A stretch of 64,000 bases of DNA from Acerihabitans sp035013185 (GTDB taxonomy: Bacteria > Pseudomonadota > Gammaproteobacteria > Enterobacterales > Enterobacteriaceae). The first letter of the stretch is position 1. The number at the start of each line of letters is the position of its first letter. The notes beneath the pieces were generated by a model. It did not search any database and was not told where the DNA came from. It saw only the letters and a list, made by a program, of their open reading frames with translations. A program made the translations under genes and the position numbers. Of this stretch, positions 16,007 to 24,892 are shown in pieces. The stretch covers positions 1 through 64,000 of the forward strand of contig NZ_JAYGJO010000023.1 in assembly GCF_035013185.1 (NCBI RefSeq). Direction: 5' to 3'.

Positions 16007-17806
16007 ATGAACCACATAAGAAACTTTTCCATCATAGCTCACATCGACCATGGTAAGTCGACTCTCTCCGACCGGCTGATCCAAACCTGTGGAGGTCTGG
16101 CTGAACGCGAAATGGCTGCCCAGGTCCTGGATTCCATGGATTTGGAACGCGAACGCGGCATTACCATCAAAGCCCAGAGCGTGACGCTTGATTACAAAGC
16201 CAACGACGGTCAGATTTATCACCTTAACTTCATCGACACGCCAGGCCATGTGGATTTCTCCTACGAGGTTTCCCGTTCTCTTGCCGCCTGCGAAGGCGCG
16301 CTGCTGGTCGTCGATGCCGGGCAGGGGGTCGAAGCGCAGACCCTGGCAAATTGCTATACGGCCATGGAAATGAATCTTGAAGTGGTGCCGGTGCTTAATA
16401 AAATCGATTTACCTGCCGCTGAACCCGATCGGGTGGCGCAGGAAATTGAGGACATTGTGGGCATTGACGCCACCGACGCGGTACGTTGTTCGGCTAAAAC
16501 CGGTGTGGGCATCCCTGAATTGCTCGAGCGACTGGTGCGGGATATTCCGCCACCGCAGGGTGATCCGGATGGACCGCTTCAGGCACTGATCATCGATTCA
16601 TGGTTTGATAACTACCTGGGCGTCGTATCGCTGGTTCGCTTGAAAAACGGCACCCTGCGCAAAGGCGAAAAAGTAAAGGTCATGAGCACCGGCCTGAGTT
16701 ATAACGCCGATCGTCTTGGTATTTTTACCCCTAAACGTGTCGATCGCGATATTCTCAAATGTGGCGAAGTCGGCTGGCTGGTGTGTGCCATCAAGGATAT
16801 TCTGGGCGCCCCGGTGGGAGATACCCTGACCCTGGCCCGCCAGCCGGCGGAAAAAGCCTTGCCAGGCTTCAAAAAGGTCAAACCGCAGGTCTATGCGGGC
16901 ATGTTCACCATCAGCTCTGATGATTACGAGGCGTTTCGCGATGCGCTCGGCAAGCTGAGCCTGAACGATGCGTCTTTGTTCTACGAGCCGGAGAGTTCCA
17001 CCGCCCTGGGATTTGGTTTTCGCTGCGGTTTCCTTGGCCTGCTGCATATGGAGATTATCCAGGAGCGTTTGGAACGTGAATATGACCTCGAACTCATCAC
17101 GACTGCGCCGACGGTTATTTATGAAATCGTTACCACCGATAACCAGACCATCTACGTCGATAGCCCGGCTAAACTTCCACCATTGAACAATATTTTGGAA
17201 TTGCACGAGCCAATTGCCGAATGTCATATGCTGTTGCCCCAGGAGTTTCTCGGCAACGTCATCACCTTATGTATCGAAAAACGCGGTATGCAGACCAATA
17301 TGGTCTATCACGGCAACCAGGTCGCGCTGACCTATGAAATTCCCATGTCAGAAGTGGTTCTGGATTTCTTTGACCGGTTGAAATCGACATCGCGTGGTTA
17401 TGCCTCATTGGATTACAGCTTTAAACATTTCCAAACGTCGGATATGGTGCGAGTGGATATTTTGATCAATGGCGAACGGGTAGATGCGTTAGCGTTGATT
17501 ACCCACCGGGATAATTCCCAGCGGCGTGGCCGGGAAATTGTGGAAAAAATGCAGGAGCTGATCCCACGCCAGCAGTTTGATATTGCTATCCAGGCCGCCA
17601 TTGGCAACCATATTATTGCTCGTTCCACTATTAAGCAATTGCGTAAAAATGTCCTGGCAAAATGCTATGGTGGTGATGTTAGTCGTAAAAAGAAATTGCT
17701 GCAAAAGCAGAAAGACGGTAAGAAACGCATGAAGCAGGTGGGAAATGTCGAGCTGCCGCAGGAAGCTTTCCTGGCGATACTGCACGTTGGCAAAGACAGT
17801 AAATAG
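16007..17806 (+). CDS. lepA: Elongation factor 4 (LepA)
   Basis: Ribosome-bound GTPase of the translation factor class, linked to ribosome back-translocation and to initiation. At 599 residues it has the usual length. G motifs are 'AHIDHGKSTLSDRLI' (about residue 11), the switch 'RGITIKAQ', 'DTPGHVDFSYEVSRSL' and 'NKIDLPAAEP'. Domains II, III and V follow. The LepA-specific C-terminal domain includes 'KCYGGDVSRKKKLLQKQKDG' and 'LPQEAFLAILHVGKDS'. lepB follows after 17 bp in the same transcript. Confidence 0.99.
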   Translation: MNHIRNFSIIAHIDHGKSTLSDRLIQTCGGLAEREMAAQVLDSMDLERERGITIKAQSVTLDYKANDGQIYHLNFIDTPGHVDFSYEVSRSLAACEGALLVVDAGQGVEAQTLANCYTAMEMNLEVVPVLNKIDLPAAEPDRVAQEIEDIVGIDATDAVRCSAKTGVGIPELLERLVRDIPPPQGDPDGPLQALIIDSWFDNYLGVVSLVRLKNGTLRKGEKVKVMSTGLSYNADRLGIFTPKRVDRDILKCGEVGWLVCAIKDILGAPVGDTLTLARQPAEKALPGFKKVKPQVYAGMFTISSDDYEAFRDALGKLSLNDASLFYEPESSTALGFGFRCGFLGLLHMEIIQERLEREYDLELITTAPTVIYEIVTTDNQTIYVDSPAKLPPLNNILELHEPIAECHMLLPQEFLGNVITLCIEKRGMQTNMVYHGNQVALTYEIPMSEVVLDFFDRLKSTSRGYASLDYSFKHFQTSDMVRVDILINGERVDALALITHRDNSQRRGREIVEKMQELIPRQQFDIAIQAAIGNHIIARSTIKQLRKNVLAKCYGGDVSRKKKLLQKQKDGKKRMKQVGNVELPQEAFLAILHVGKDSK

Positions 17807-17823
17807 GTTCTTAAGGAGTTTGC

Positions 17824-18798
17824 ATGGCAAATATGTTTGCCCTGATCCTGGCAATAGCCACCTTGATAACAGGTATTATCTGGTGCGTGGATCGTTTTAA
17901 ATTGGCACCGGCGCGTCGCGCCCGGCTGGCCGAGCTAGCTGCAGCCGACGATGTGGCTATTGATAAGACGTTGCAGGAAAAAGTCAAACAACCGGGCTGG
18001 ATTGAAACCTGCGCGTCCATTTTTCCGGTGTTGTTGGTGGTCTTTATTGTTCGTTCGTTCATTTACGAACCGTTTCAGATTCCGTCTGGTTCCATGATGC
18101 CGACATTACTGGTGGGCGATTTTATCCTGGTAGAAAAATTTGCCTATGGAATCAAAGACCCCATAACCCAAACGACGCTTATCCCAACCGGCCATCCCAA
18201 ACGTGGTGATATTGTCGTGTTTAAATATCCACCGGATCCGAAGTTGGATTATATCAAACGGGTCATCGGTTTGCCCGGCGATCGGGTGATCTACGATCCG
18301 CTCAGCAAGACGGTGACGGTACAGCCGGGATGTGCGGATAGCACCACCTCCTGCACCAGTGCTTTGCCTATTACCTACAGCGATATGGCACCCAGTGATT
18401 TTGTCCAGACCTATGATTCCAACGGTAGCGGTGAATCCTCCACCGGTTTTTTACAGGTCCCACCAGACAGACAGGTTCAGGGTGGTGTTCGCCTGGCCGA
18501 ACGTACGGAAAACTTGGGAAATATGTCACATCAAATCTTGCAGGTTCCGGGACAGCAGGATCAGGTCGGTATGTACTATCGCCAGCGTAACCAGCAGTTG
18601 GCTGAATGGTCGGTGCCGGCGGGACATTATTTTATGATGGGCGATAATCGTGATGATAGTGCTGACAGTCGTTATTGGGGATTTGTCCCCGAACGAAATC
18701 TGGTGGGCAAAGCCGTCGCGATCTGGATGAGTTTTGAAAAACAGGAAGGTCAGTGGCCAACCGGCGTTCGTTTAGAGCGTATCGGTGCAATACATTAA
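17824..18798 (+). CDS. lepB: Signal peptidase I
   Basis: Inner membrane serine protease that removes signal peptides from exported proteins. At 324 residues it equals E. coli LepB. Two N-terminal membrane segments lie at about 4-22 and 62-80. The catalytic Ser90 is in 'IPSGSMMPTLLVGDF' and the Lys145 base in 'LDYIKRVIGLPGD'. Box E is 'GHYFMMGDNRDDSADSRYWG'. It follows lepA with AAGGAG 6 bp before the ATG. Confidence 0.99.
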   Translation: MANMFALILAIATLITGIIWCVDRFKLAPARRARLAELAAADDVAIDKTLQEKVKQPGWIETCASIFPVLLVVFIVRSFIYEPFQIPSGSMMPTLLVGDFILVEKFAYGIKDPITQTTLIPTGHPKRGDIVVFKYPPDPKLDYIKRVIGLPGDRVIYDPLSKTVTVQPGCADSTTSCTSALPITYSDMAPSDFVQTYDSNGSGESSTGFLQVPPDRQVQGGVRLAERTENLGNMSHQILQVPGQQDQVGMYYRQRNQQLAEWSVPAGHYFMMGDNRDDSADSRYWGFVPERNLVGKAVAIWMSFEKQEGQWPTGVRLERIGAIH

Positions 18799-18868
18799 TC
18801 GAAACCTGTTTTAAGCGAAGCATTATTGCGCTTCCCGTTGTAGAATACCCCCCTCTGACAATAAACAC

Positions 18869-18889
18869 TGGCCCCCGTTCCGGGGGCCA
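18869..18889. other. Perfect hairpin in the lepB-rnc gap
   Basis: TGGCCCCCG and CGGGGGCCA form a perfect 9-bp stem with a 3-base loop and no T run. It lies about 70 bp after lepB and 255 bp before rnc. It may be a lepB transcript end, or part of the structured leader through which RNase III controls its own mRNA in E. coli; sequence alone does not decide. Confidence 0.5.
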
Positions 18890-18927
18890 CTGCAAACGAA
18901 ACAGATTTGTCTTGGTTTGGTTACTGG

Positions 18928-19055
18928 TATAACCTTAATAATTCGAGTTGCGGGAAGGCGACGACACAGCGAATCCCCCAAACGCTTACGCAAGTAAGTG
19001 ATTCGGGTGAAAGATCGTGGTCAGCGCACCTGCAACTTGAAGTATGCCGGGTATA
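18928..19055. repeat. Full-length ERIC element
   Basis: A 128-bp imperfect palindrome with ends TATAACCTTAATAATTCGAG and, inverted, TGCAACTTGAAGTATGCCGG. The centre is 'GCTTACGCAAGTAAGTGATT', matching the ERIC core from which ERIC1R/ERIC2 primers were drawn. It is intergenic between lepB and rnc, so it lies in the rnc leader region. Confidence 0.9.
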
Positions 19056-19145
19056 GATGTAATGCCAGGGAGCAGGTCACACGTATCGGCAAACCGGTCC
19101 CGTATGTTGTAGTTATTTGACGCATGGTTGAGTTATTGGTAACGC

Positions 19146-19826
19146 ATGAACCCCATCTTAATAAATAGGCTCCAGAAGAAACTGGGCTACACTTTTCAAC
19201 AGCACGAGCTTTTGTTACAGGCCCTGACTCATAGAAGCGCCAGCAGCAAACATAACGAACGGCTGGAATTCCTCGGCGACTCCATATTGAGTTTTGTTAT
19301 CGCCAATGAGCTATATCTGCGCTTTCCCCGTGTCGACGAAGGGGATATGAGCCGGATGCGCGCGACTTTGGTGCGTGGCAACACGCTGGCCGAAATGGCT
19401 CGGGAGTTTGATCTGGGCGAGTGCCTGCGCTTAGGGCCAGGGGAATTGAAAAGCGGCGGTTTCCGCCGAGAATCTATTCTGGCTGATACGGTGGAAGCCC
19501 TTATCGGCGGCATATTTCTTGATAGCAATATTGAAAATATCGAACGTTTGATCCTTAATTGGTATCATAGTCGTCTGGAGGAGATAAGCCCCGGCGACAA
19601 GCAAAAGGACCCCAAAACTCGCCTGCAAGAGTATTTGCAAGGGCGTCATTTGCCGTTACCTACCTATTTAGTGGTTCAGGTCCGTGGCGAGGCGCATGAC
19701 CAGGAATTTACTATTCACTGCCATGTCAGTGGCTTACCAGAACCCGTTGTGGGCAATGGTTCAAGCCGCCGTAAAGCCGAACAGTCAGCTGCCGAACAAG
19801 CGCTGAAAGAGCTGGAGCTTGAATGA
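19146..19826 (+). CDS. rnc: Ribonuclease III
   Basis: Double-strand-specific endoribonuclease that processes rRNA and regulates mRNAs. At 226 residues it has the same length as E. coli. The signature 'NERLEFLGDSILSFV' (about residues 38-52) and the second acidic pair in 'DTVEALIGGIFLDS' give the metal site. The dsRNA-binding domain, 'DPKTRLQEYLQGRHLPLPTY' to 'SSRRKAEQSAAEQALKELE', is complete. Its stop overlaps the era ATG by four bases. Confidence 0.99.
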   Translation: MNPILINRLQKKLGYTFQQHELLLQALTHRSASSKHNERLEFLGDSILSFVIANELYLRFPRVDEGDMSRMRATLVRGNTLAEMAREFDLGECLRLGPGELKSGGFRRESILADTVEALIGGIFLDSNIENIERLILNWYHSRLEEISPGDKQKDPKTRLQEYLQGRHLPLPTYLVVQVRGEAHDQEFTIHCHVSGLPEPVVGNGSSRRKAEQSAAEQALKELELE

Positions 19827-20740
19827 ACGAAAATCAGAACGAAGAAAAAACATATTGCGGATTTATTGCCATCGTCGGCCGGCCAAATGTTGGCAAGTCT
19901 ACGCTGCTCAATCAGTTTCTCGGGCAAAAAATTTCCATAACCTCACGTAAGCCGCAGACCACACGCCACCGGATAATGGGCATCCATACCGAAGGGCCAT
20001 ACCAGGCGGTTTATGTCGATACCCCTGGACTGCATATTGAGGAAAAACGCGCCATCAACCGATTGATGAACCGTGCTGCCAGCAGTTCACTGGGTGATGT
20101 GGAGCTGGTGATTTTTGTGGTAGAAGGTACCCACTGGACGCCGGATGATGAGATGGTGGTCAATAAGTTACGTGGTGTTGATTGCCCGGTGGTGTTAGCG
20201 ATTAATAAAGTCGATAACGTCACCGACAAAAGTAAGCTGCTACCCCATATCACTTTCCTCAGCCAGCAGATGAACTTCCTGGATGTCGTGCCGATTTGCG
20301 CCGAAACCGGGATGAATGTCGATACGCTAGCCAGCATTGTGCGCAAATGTATGCCTGAGGGCATCCATCAGTTCCCGGAAGAGTATATTACCGACCGGTC
20401 ACAGCGCTTTATGGCCTCTGAAATCATCCGTGAAAAGCTGATGCGTTTTCTTGGTGAAGAGCTGCCGTACTCCGTCACGGTGGAAATTGAACGCTTTATC
20501 ACCAATGAGCGCGGGGGATTTGATATCCACGGCCTGATCCTGGTGGAACGCGAGGGCCAGAAAAAAATGGTCATTGGCAATAAAGGGTCGAAGATTAAAA
20601 CCATTGGTATTGAAGCCCGTCAGGATATGGAGACCATGTTTGAGTCCAAAGTGCATCTTGAACTCTGGGTCAAAGTGAAATCAGGCTGGGCCGATGATGA
20701 ACGTGCTTTGCGCAGCTTGGGTTATACCGACGATCTCTGA
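19823..20740 (+). CDS. era: GTPase Era
   Basis: Essential GTPase that binds 16S rRNA and the inner membrane during 30S maturation. It has 305 residues. G1 is 'GRPNVGKSTLLNQFLG', G3 'DTPGLHIEEKRAI' and G4 'NKVDNV'. The C-terminal KH domain has 'VIGNKGSKIKTIGIEARQDM'. It is translated by coupling to rnc (ATGA overlap) and followed 11 bp later by recO, giving the conserved rnc-era-recO operon. Confidence 0.99.
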   Translation: MNENQNEEKTYCGFIAIVGRPNVGKSTLLNQFLGQKISITSRKPQTTRHRIMGIHTEGPYQAVYVDTPGLHIEEKRAINRLMNRAASSSLGDVELVIFVVEGTHWTPDDEMVVNKLRGVDCPVVLAINKVDNVTDKSKLLPHITFLSQQMNFLDVVPICAETGMNVDTLASIVRKCMPEGIHQFPEEYITDRSQRFMASEIIREKLMRFLGEELPYSVTVEIERFITNERGGFDIHGLILVEREGQKKMVIGNKGSKIKTIGIEARQDMETMFESKVHLELWVKVKSGWADDERALRSLGYTDDL

Positions 20741-20751
20741 GGGCTAACCCG

Positions 20752-21504
20752 ATGGATGGCTGGCAGCGTGCATTTGTCTTGCATGGACGACATTATAGCG
20801 AAACCAGCCTGCTGTTGGATTTTTTCACTGAAAACGATGGGCGGGTGCGCATACTGGCTAAAGGCGCACGTTCTCGTCGCTCTGCGTTAAAAGGGATATT
20901 ACAGCCGTTTACGCCGTTACTGATCCGCTGGAGTGGACGCGGTGAAGTGAAAACCTTGCGCAGCGCTGAGCCGGTATCGATGGGGCTGCCATTAACCGGG
21001 TTGATGCTTTACAGCGGGCTATATACCAATGAACTGCTGTCCCGGGTCCTGACCCACGAAACCGATTATTCCTCACTGTTTTTTGACTACCTGCACTGCC
21101 TGCAATCGCTGGCGGGTGATAACGGCTCGCCGGAACCCGCGCTAAGGCGTTTTGAACTGGCCCTGCTCGGGCATCTGGGATACGGTGTTGATTTTTTACA
21201 CTGTGCCGCCACCGGACTGCCGGTGGATGACGATATGACGTATCGTTTTCGTGAAGAAAAAGGGTTTATTGCCAGTGTGGTCATCGACCACTACAGTTTT
21301 ACCGGACGCGAACTTCAAGCGCTGGCCACCCGCCAGTTCCCCGATATTGACAGCTTACGCGCCGCCAAACGCTTTACACGCATGGCGCTTAAACCCTATC
21401 TTGGTGGTAAGCCGCTAAAAAGCCGCGAGCTGTTTCGCCAGTTTATGATAAAAAAACCAACGGATAAAACAGCGCCCACAGAGGATCTCCCTGATAAGGT
21501 GTAG
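20752..21504 (+). CDS. recO: DNA repair mediator RecO
   Basis: RecO anneals DNA and loads RecA with RecR in gap repair. It has 250 residues (E. coli 242), with a slightly longer C-terminal tail. The N-terminal OB-fold begins 'WQRAFVLHGRHYSETSLLLD' and contains 'RVRILAKGARSRRSALKGIL'. The helical domain contains 'FELALLGHLGYGVDFLHCA' and ends with 'KPYLGGKPLKSRELFRQ'. It would normally be followed by pdxJ, which is absent here apart from a scar. Confidence 0.97.
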   Translation: MDGWQRAFVLHGRHYSETSLLLDFFTENDGRVRILAKGARSRRSALKGILQPFTPLLIRWSGRGEVKTLRSAEPVSMGLPLTGLMLYSGLYTNELLSRVLTHETDYSSLFFDYLHCLQSLAGDNGSPEPALRRFELALLGHLGYGVDFLHCAATGLPVDDDMTYRFREEKGFIASVVIDHYSFTGRELQALATRQFPDIDSLRAAKRFTRMALKPYLGGKPLKSRELFRQFMIKKPTDKTAPTEDLPDKV

Positions 21505-21550
21505 AACTATGCCACAGGACACCCAGGGCGAGCGATTTTAGGAGGTAGAC

Positions 21551-21610
21551 ATGGCGGTACAGATTACTGCTGGTTTGATGTATCCACGCGCATTGCGAGC
21601 GCGCGGATAA
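21551..21610 (+). pseudogene. pdxJ: Remnant of pdxJ C-terminus
   Basis: Between recO and acpS, where pdxJ (pyridoxine 5'-phosphate synthase, about 240 codons) lies in related genomes, only about 105 bp remain. A 19-codon frame at 21551 ends in 'RALRARG' and TAA overlapping the acpS ATG as TAATG. E. coli PdxJ ends 'RLMLEARG' at the same place. The short frame also begins 'MAVQITAGLM', weakly like the E. coli 'DAVAEMKRLM'. I read this as the 3' scar of a deleted pdxJ. It could be chance similarity, but the gene itself is clearly missing. Confidence 0.6.
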
Positions 21611-21990
21611 TGGCCATCCTCGGTCTTGGAACCGATATTGTCGAAATAGCCCGTATCGAAGCGGTGGTAGCACGCAGCGGGGACCGCTTTGCCCAGCGTA
21701 TTTTGAGCGACGTGGAATGGGCACAATATCTGAATCATAAGCAGCCGATCCGTTTTCTGGCCAAACGGTTTGCGGTAAAAGAGGCGGCGGCAAAAGCCTT
21801 TGGCACCGGTATTCGTAACGGTCTCGCCTTTGCACAATTTGAAGTGATCAACGATATCCTGGGCAAACCGGGACTGCGGTTTTATCTGCAGGCCGACGCG
21901 TTGGCCAAGCGTTTGGGGGTGACCAGCGTGCATGTCAGCCTCGCTGATGAGCGGCGTTATGCCTGTGCCACCGTTATTCTGGAGAAGTAG
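21610..21990 (+). CDS. acpS: Holo-[acyl-carrier-protein] synthase
   Basis: Transfers 4'-phosphopantetheine from CoA to the acyl carrier protein. It has 126 residues. The Mg-binding 'GLGTDIVEIARIEAVV' is at the N-terminus and the second motif 'RFLAKRFAVKEAAAKAFGTG' about residue 46. 'FYLQADALAKRLGVTSVHVS' completes the fold. It keeps the recO-(pdxJ)-acpS order despite loss of pdxJ. It converges with yfhL, ending six bases from it. Confidence 0.98.
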   Translation: MAILGLGTDIVEIARIEAVVARSGDRFAQRILSDVEWAQYLNHKQPIRFLAKRFAVKEAAAKAFGTGIRNGLAFAQFEVINDILGKPGLRFYLQADALAKRLGVTSVHVSLADERRYACATVILEK

Positions 21991-21996
21991 CCGGAC

Positions 21997-22257
21997 TCAT
22001 AAGCGAGGGTCGTGGTACATCAGCACATATTTCTCCCATAGCTTATCGTTGCTTTCGACCCGCTGTGGGTCAGGCAAAATGGTATTATCAATGGGACACA
22101 CGTTGACGCAGGTGGGGGTGTCGTAATGCCCGACGCACTCTGTACAACGATTTGGATCGATCTGATAGAACTCCGCACCCATGGTAATCGCCTGGTTAGG
22201 GCATTCAGGCTCGCACATGTCGCAGTTGATGCACCGCTTTGTTATTAGTAACGCCAT
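21997..22257 (-). CDS. yfhL: YfhL-type 2[4Fe-4S] ferredoxin
   Basis: Small electron carrier with two [4Fe-4S] clusters. From the ATG at 22257 ('MALLITKRCINCDMCEPECP') the product has 86 residues, as in E. coli; a start three codons upstream is less typical. Cluster motifs are CINCDMCEPECP near the N-terminus and CTECVGHYDTPTCVNVCP in the middle, the YfhL pattern with an insertion between Cys residues. It is interesting here because the window's isc cluster assembly genes are largely lost. Confidence 0.97.
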   Translation of the reverse strand: MALLITKRCINCDMCEPECPNQAITMGAEFYQIDPNRCTECVGHYDTPTCVNVCPIDNTILPDPQRVESNDKLWEKYVLMYHDPRL

Positions 22258-22981
22258 CTCAATCACTTAGATATTAAATATATTAAAATCATGCGGTTAT
22301 CTGGATTTATTTTTGGATATGATCCCGCACTACGGGTCGGTTTTCACCCTTGTTTTGGCATCGAAAAAACCTGTCCAGCAACACCAAATGGCAATATATG
22401 CCTTTTTTAGCCTCCAGATTTTACCTCAACTATGAGTGTAGCGCTGGTTGCCACTGATACACGCCAATGCCAATCCCGCGCACTGTAACACACCAGCAGG
22501 ATAACCCCAATAAGGATGCGCTCCTGGCCGCATTTGCACACGGGAAAAGCGGCAAACTACCATAGGCAAATTCGCGACTACAGTTAACATCATGTCGGCA
22601 CACTTGGACAAATTTGGAAATTCTTTTCTGTGCAGAGTGCTCTTATGCATAGTGGAACAACATCATGAACTCAATAAAATCACTACTACTCACGCCAGAT
22701 ATCTTATTCATAATTTTAGCCTCTAAATGTCTATACCGAACGAATTATGGGCCTTCGGGGCATGGGTAGGTCCACTCACGTTGCACAATGACCAGAATTA
22801 CCTTGGTAGTGGCATCAATAATTGAGTATTCTTGTTGCGCCAGACCATAAAGGCAATCCTTTGGCTCAATACAACGCCATTGACCTAGATGGTGAGGGCG
22901 GTGATATAACTTGTGTTAAGATGAACCATCATCCAAGATGCACAAAATATACAGAATGGAATTACTTAAGGAGTTTTTTTA
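22258..22981. other. Intergenic stretch at left edge of accessory block
   Basis: Conserved gene order breaks here. No gene is convincing. A 34-codon frame from ATG 22672 reads 'MNSIKSLLLTPDILFIILAS', which is membrane-like, and stops near 22775; the reading continues in another frame for a short way, so it may be a decayed membrane-protein gene. A minus-strand frame at 22426-22650 (74 codons) has no recognisable features. AAGGAG at 22968-22973 serves the next gene. Confidence 0.4.
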
Positions 22982-24502
22982 GTGAAAAAGGTAAACAAGG
23001 GGTCGGCGTTAATTTATTTTTCCGCATCAATTTTTGCCATGATCATTTCTTATTTTCTGACTTACAGATATTTCCCTATTGAACCAGATGCTGCAAACAG
23101 TTCCCTGGTTTGGCGCGGTTTCCTGACCGAGGGGTTTTCGGTATTCCGAGATTGGGCGCCCACCCCGGATAACTGGTACTTTACCATTTACCCATTTAAT
23201 TTCATTTTCTTTTCACTTTATTCTGATGATGGAAAAATACCATTAATACTGTCTACGTCGGCATTCATCGCTCTTACATCGGTTATTATTACAATTATAT
23301 TAAATAATACTAAAAAAACATACTTTTCATTGATTTCTCTTGCTTGTTTAATACTGTTTCCTGCTTATTCATATACCTTTGGTTTTCTTGCTCATCCATT
23401 TTCGCACAATTCAACCAATTTTTTTGGAGTTGTTGTATTTGGTTTATGCTTTTGGAATATTGAAAAAAAATCGATTATTATAACAATATTGTATAGCTTT
23501 TTGGCGGTATTAGCCGCGGCCTCTGATCCTTGGTTTTTAGCGTCTTACTTTCTTCCTGTTTTGCTTTCTACTGTTTATTTCTCTTGGAAAAAGTATATTG
23601 ATAAAAAATCAATGATGGTATTTGGCATAGCCTATGTGTTAGCAATAACCCACGTCATCCAAAGGATTTTCGGATTACCAATACAGCGATTAAAGGTGGT
23701 TGGTTTCGAACAATGGATAATAAATGCTGAGTGGGTTGTTAATGTGCTTGGTAAAAGCATGAATATATTTTTCATTGACTTACCAATCGCGTATATTGCT
23801 TCATTTATTGTTTGGTCAATTACTATTCTCTACTCACTATCAATTTGTTTAAAAGCAGGGATTAAAGCTCAGTACATCGGAGTTTTCAGTGCGCTCTCAA
23901 TCGCTGGTATAATTTCGTCTTTCATAATCAGCTATGAAGATCCCGCGTATATAAGTGCCCGTTTTTTCATGAACGCTGTGTGCTTCGGTATCGCTATTTC
24001 GGTTTTAACGTTCTCTTTTAAAAGAAAATATTTAATAGCAATTGTACTTGCCATGTTCATTGGATCTTCCATTTACTCGTATCAACAGCATACTCGCCCA
24101 TTATATGATCAGGAAGAACAAACCTTAAATTATATCAAATTTTTAGAGGATAATAATCTAACATTTGGCTACAGTGACTATTGGAAAATGTCAAATAGCG
24201 TAAACTGGTTTTCTAATGGTTCTATTCATATCACCCCTGTTTTGTTTGACAACGTAACATATCGTATTAGATTTAATTTTACTCGCCTACAAACAATGAG
24301 GTCATGGTTGACAGATGAATATATTGAAAAGTCACCAAAGCGTCAGTTTGTTGCAATTCCAGCGGTTAAAAGTATTGATGAAAACTCAGAGCCTAATCTT
24401 CGATTAAACGCGATAAAGAATCAAGTTGGTATCCCTGACCAAGTACTAACGTTTCAAAACATGACTATTTATGTATATAATCATAAAATAGCAATACATT
24501 AG
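22982..24502 (+). CDS. Polytopic membrane protein, GT-C glycosyltransferase-like
   Basis: A 506-residue inner membrane protein of unknown function. The GTG start at 22982 is preceded by AAGGAG at a good distance and leads straight into the first membrane segment (about residues 9-27). I count roughly ten to eleven hydrophobic segments up to about residue 365, then a soluble periplasmic-looking domain of about 130 residues. The first loop, 'EPDAANSSLVWRGFLTEGF' to 'DNWYFTIYPFNFIFF', with acidic residues after helix 1, resembles the catalytic loop of GT-C lipid-linked sugar transferases. This is architecture, not a family assignment. The gene is AT-rich with runs of A/T codons unlike its neighbours, which suggests transfer. 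No gtrA/gtrB partner is adjacent. Confidence 0.6.
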   Translation: MKKVNKGSALIYFSASIFAMIISYFLTYRYFPIEPDAANSSLVWRGFLTEGFSVFRDWAPTPDNWYFTIYPFNFIFFSLYSDDGKIPLILSTSAFIALTSVIITIILNNTKKTYFSLISLACLILFPAYSYTFGFLAHPFSHNSTNFFGVVVFGLCFWNIEKKSIIITILYSFLAVLAAASDPWFLASYFLPVLLSTVYFSWKKYIDKKSMMVFGIAYVLAITHVIQRIFGLPIQRLKVVGFEQWIINAEWVVNVLGKSMNIFFIDLPIAYIASFIVWSITILYSLSICLKAGIKAQYIGVFSALSIAGIISSFIISYEDPAYISARFFMNAVCFGIAISVLTFSFKRKYLIAIVLAMFIGSSIYSYQQHTRPLYDQEEQTLNYIKFLEDNNLTFGYSDYWKMSNSVNWFSNGSIHITPVLFDNVTYRIRFNFTRLQTMRSWLTDEYIEKSPKRQFVAIPAVKSIDENSEPNLRLNAIKNQVGIPDQVLTFQNMTIYVYNHKIAIH

Positions 24503-24620
24503 GCACACATTACTTGTTCACATACATCACATTTTAGTTGTTGTACATGAGGAATAATATATACTGTAAATTAGATAAAAATGGATCCCTAACACCTACA
24601 TTCGAATTGGTCATTCAGTT

Positions 24621-24657
24621 TGGCGGTTATCAGTAGCTCAGAATAGCCGCCATTTTT
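24621..24657 (+). terminator. Terminator after the GT-C-like gene
   Basis: TGGCGGTTAT and ATAGCCGCCA pair over ten positions (one G-T) around a 12-base loop and are followed by TTTTT. It lies about 120 bp after the stop codon. Confidence 0.75.
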
Positions 24658-24666
24658 AACCCTACT

Positions 24667-24892
24667 TCATAGGATATGCAAGTTAACTGGCATAACAATT
24701 TTTTGCTCGCATTTTATGGATTGCATTGTTGCCTTTTTAGCGTTGGCCAAGCGTTGTGATAATTTTTTATTTACTGGCGTACGACCACAGCGTTTAGCAA
24801 AATCCTAGTTTCAATAGCCATGCTGAGATAAATATTGAATAATGCAATTATACTGAGGTACTTTTGGTTTTTAATATGTGCGTTTAAGTAAA
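24667..24892 (-). pseudogene. Decayed protein remnant, family not recognised
   Basis: One minus-strand frame stays protein-like for about 75 codons although broken by three stops. It reads 'LKRTY*KPKVPQYNCIIQYL', 'SQHGY*N*DFAKRCGRTPVN' and 'KKLSQRLANAKKATMQS', then a Cys and 'EQKIVMPVNLHIL' before a final TGA at 24669-24667. The even composition and basic character suggest a former DNA-binding or transposon-type protein, but I cannot name a family. Confidence 0.4.

Noticed and set aside
22426..22650. 74-codon minus-strand frame between yfhL and the GT-C-like gene
   Set aside because: No ribosome-binding site, no family features and odd composition; probably chance.
22822..23082. 86-codon frame starting 'SILVAPDHKGNPLAQY'
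   Set aside because: It overlaps the start of the better supported GT-C-like gene in another frame and has no good start site.
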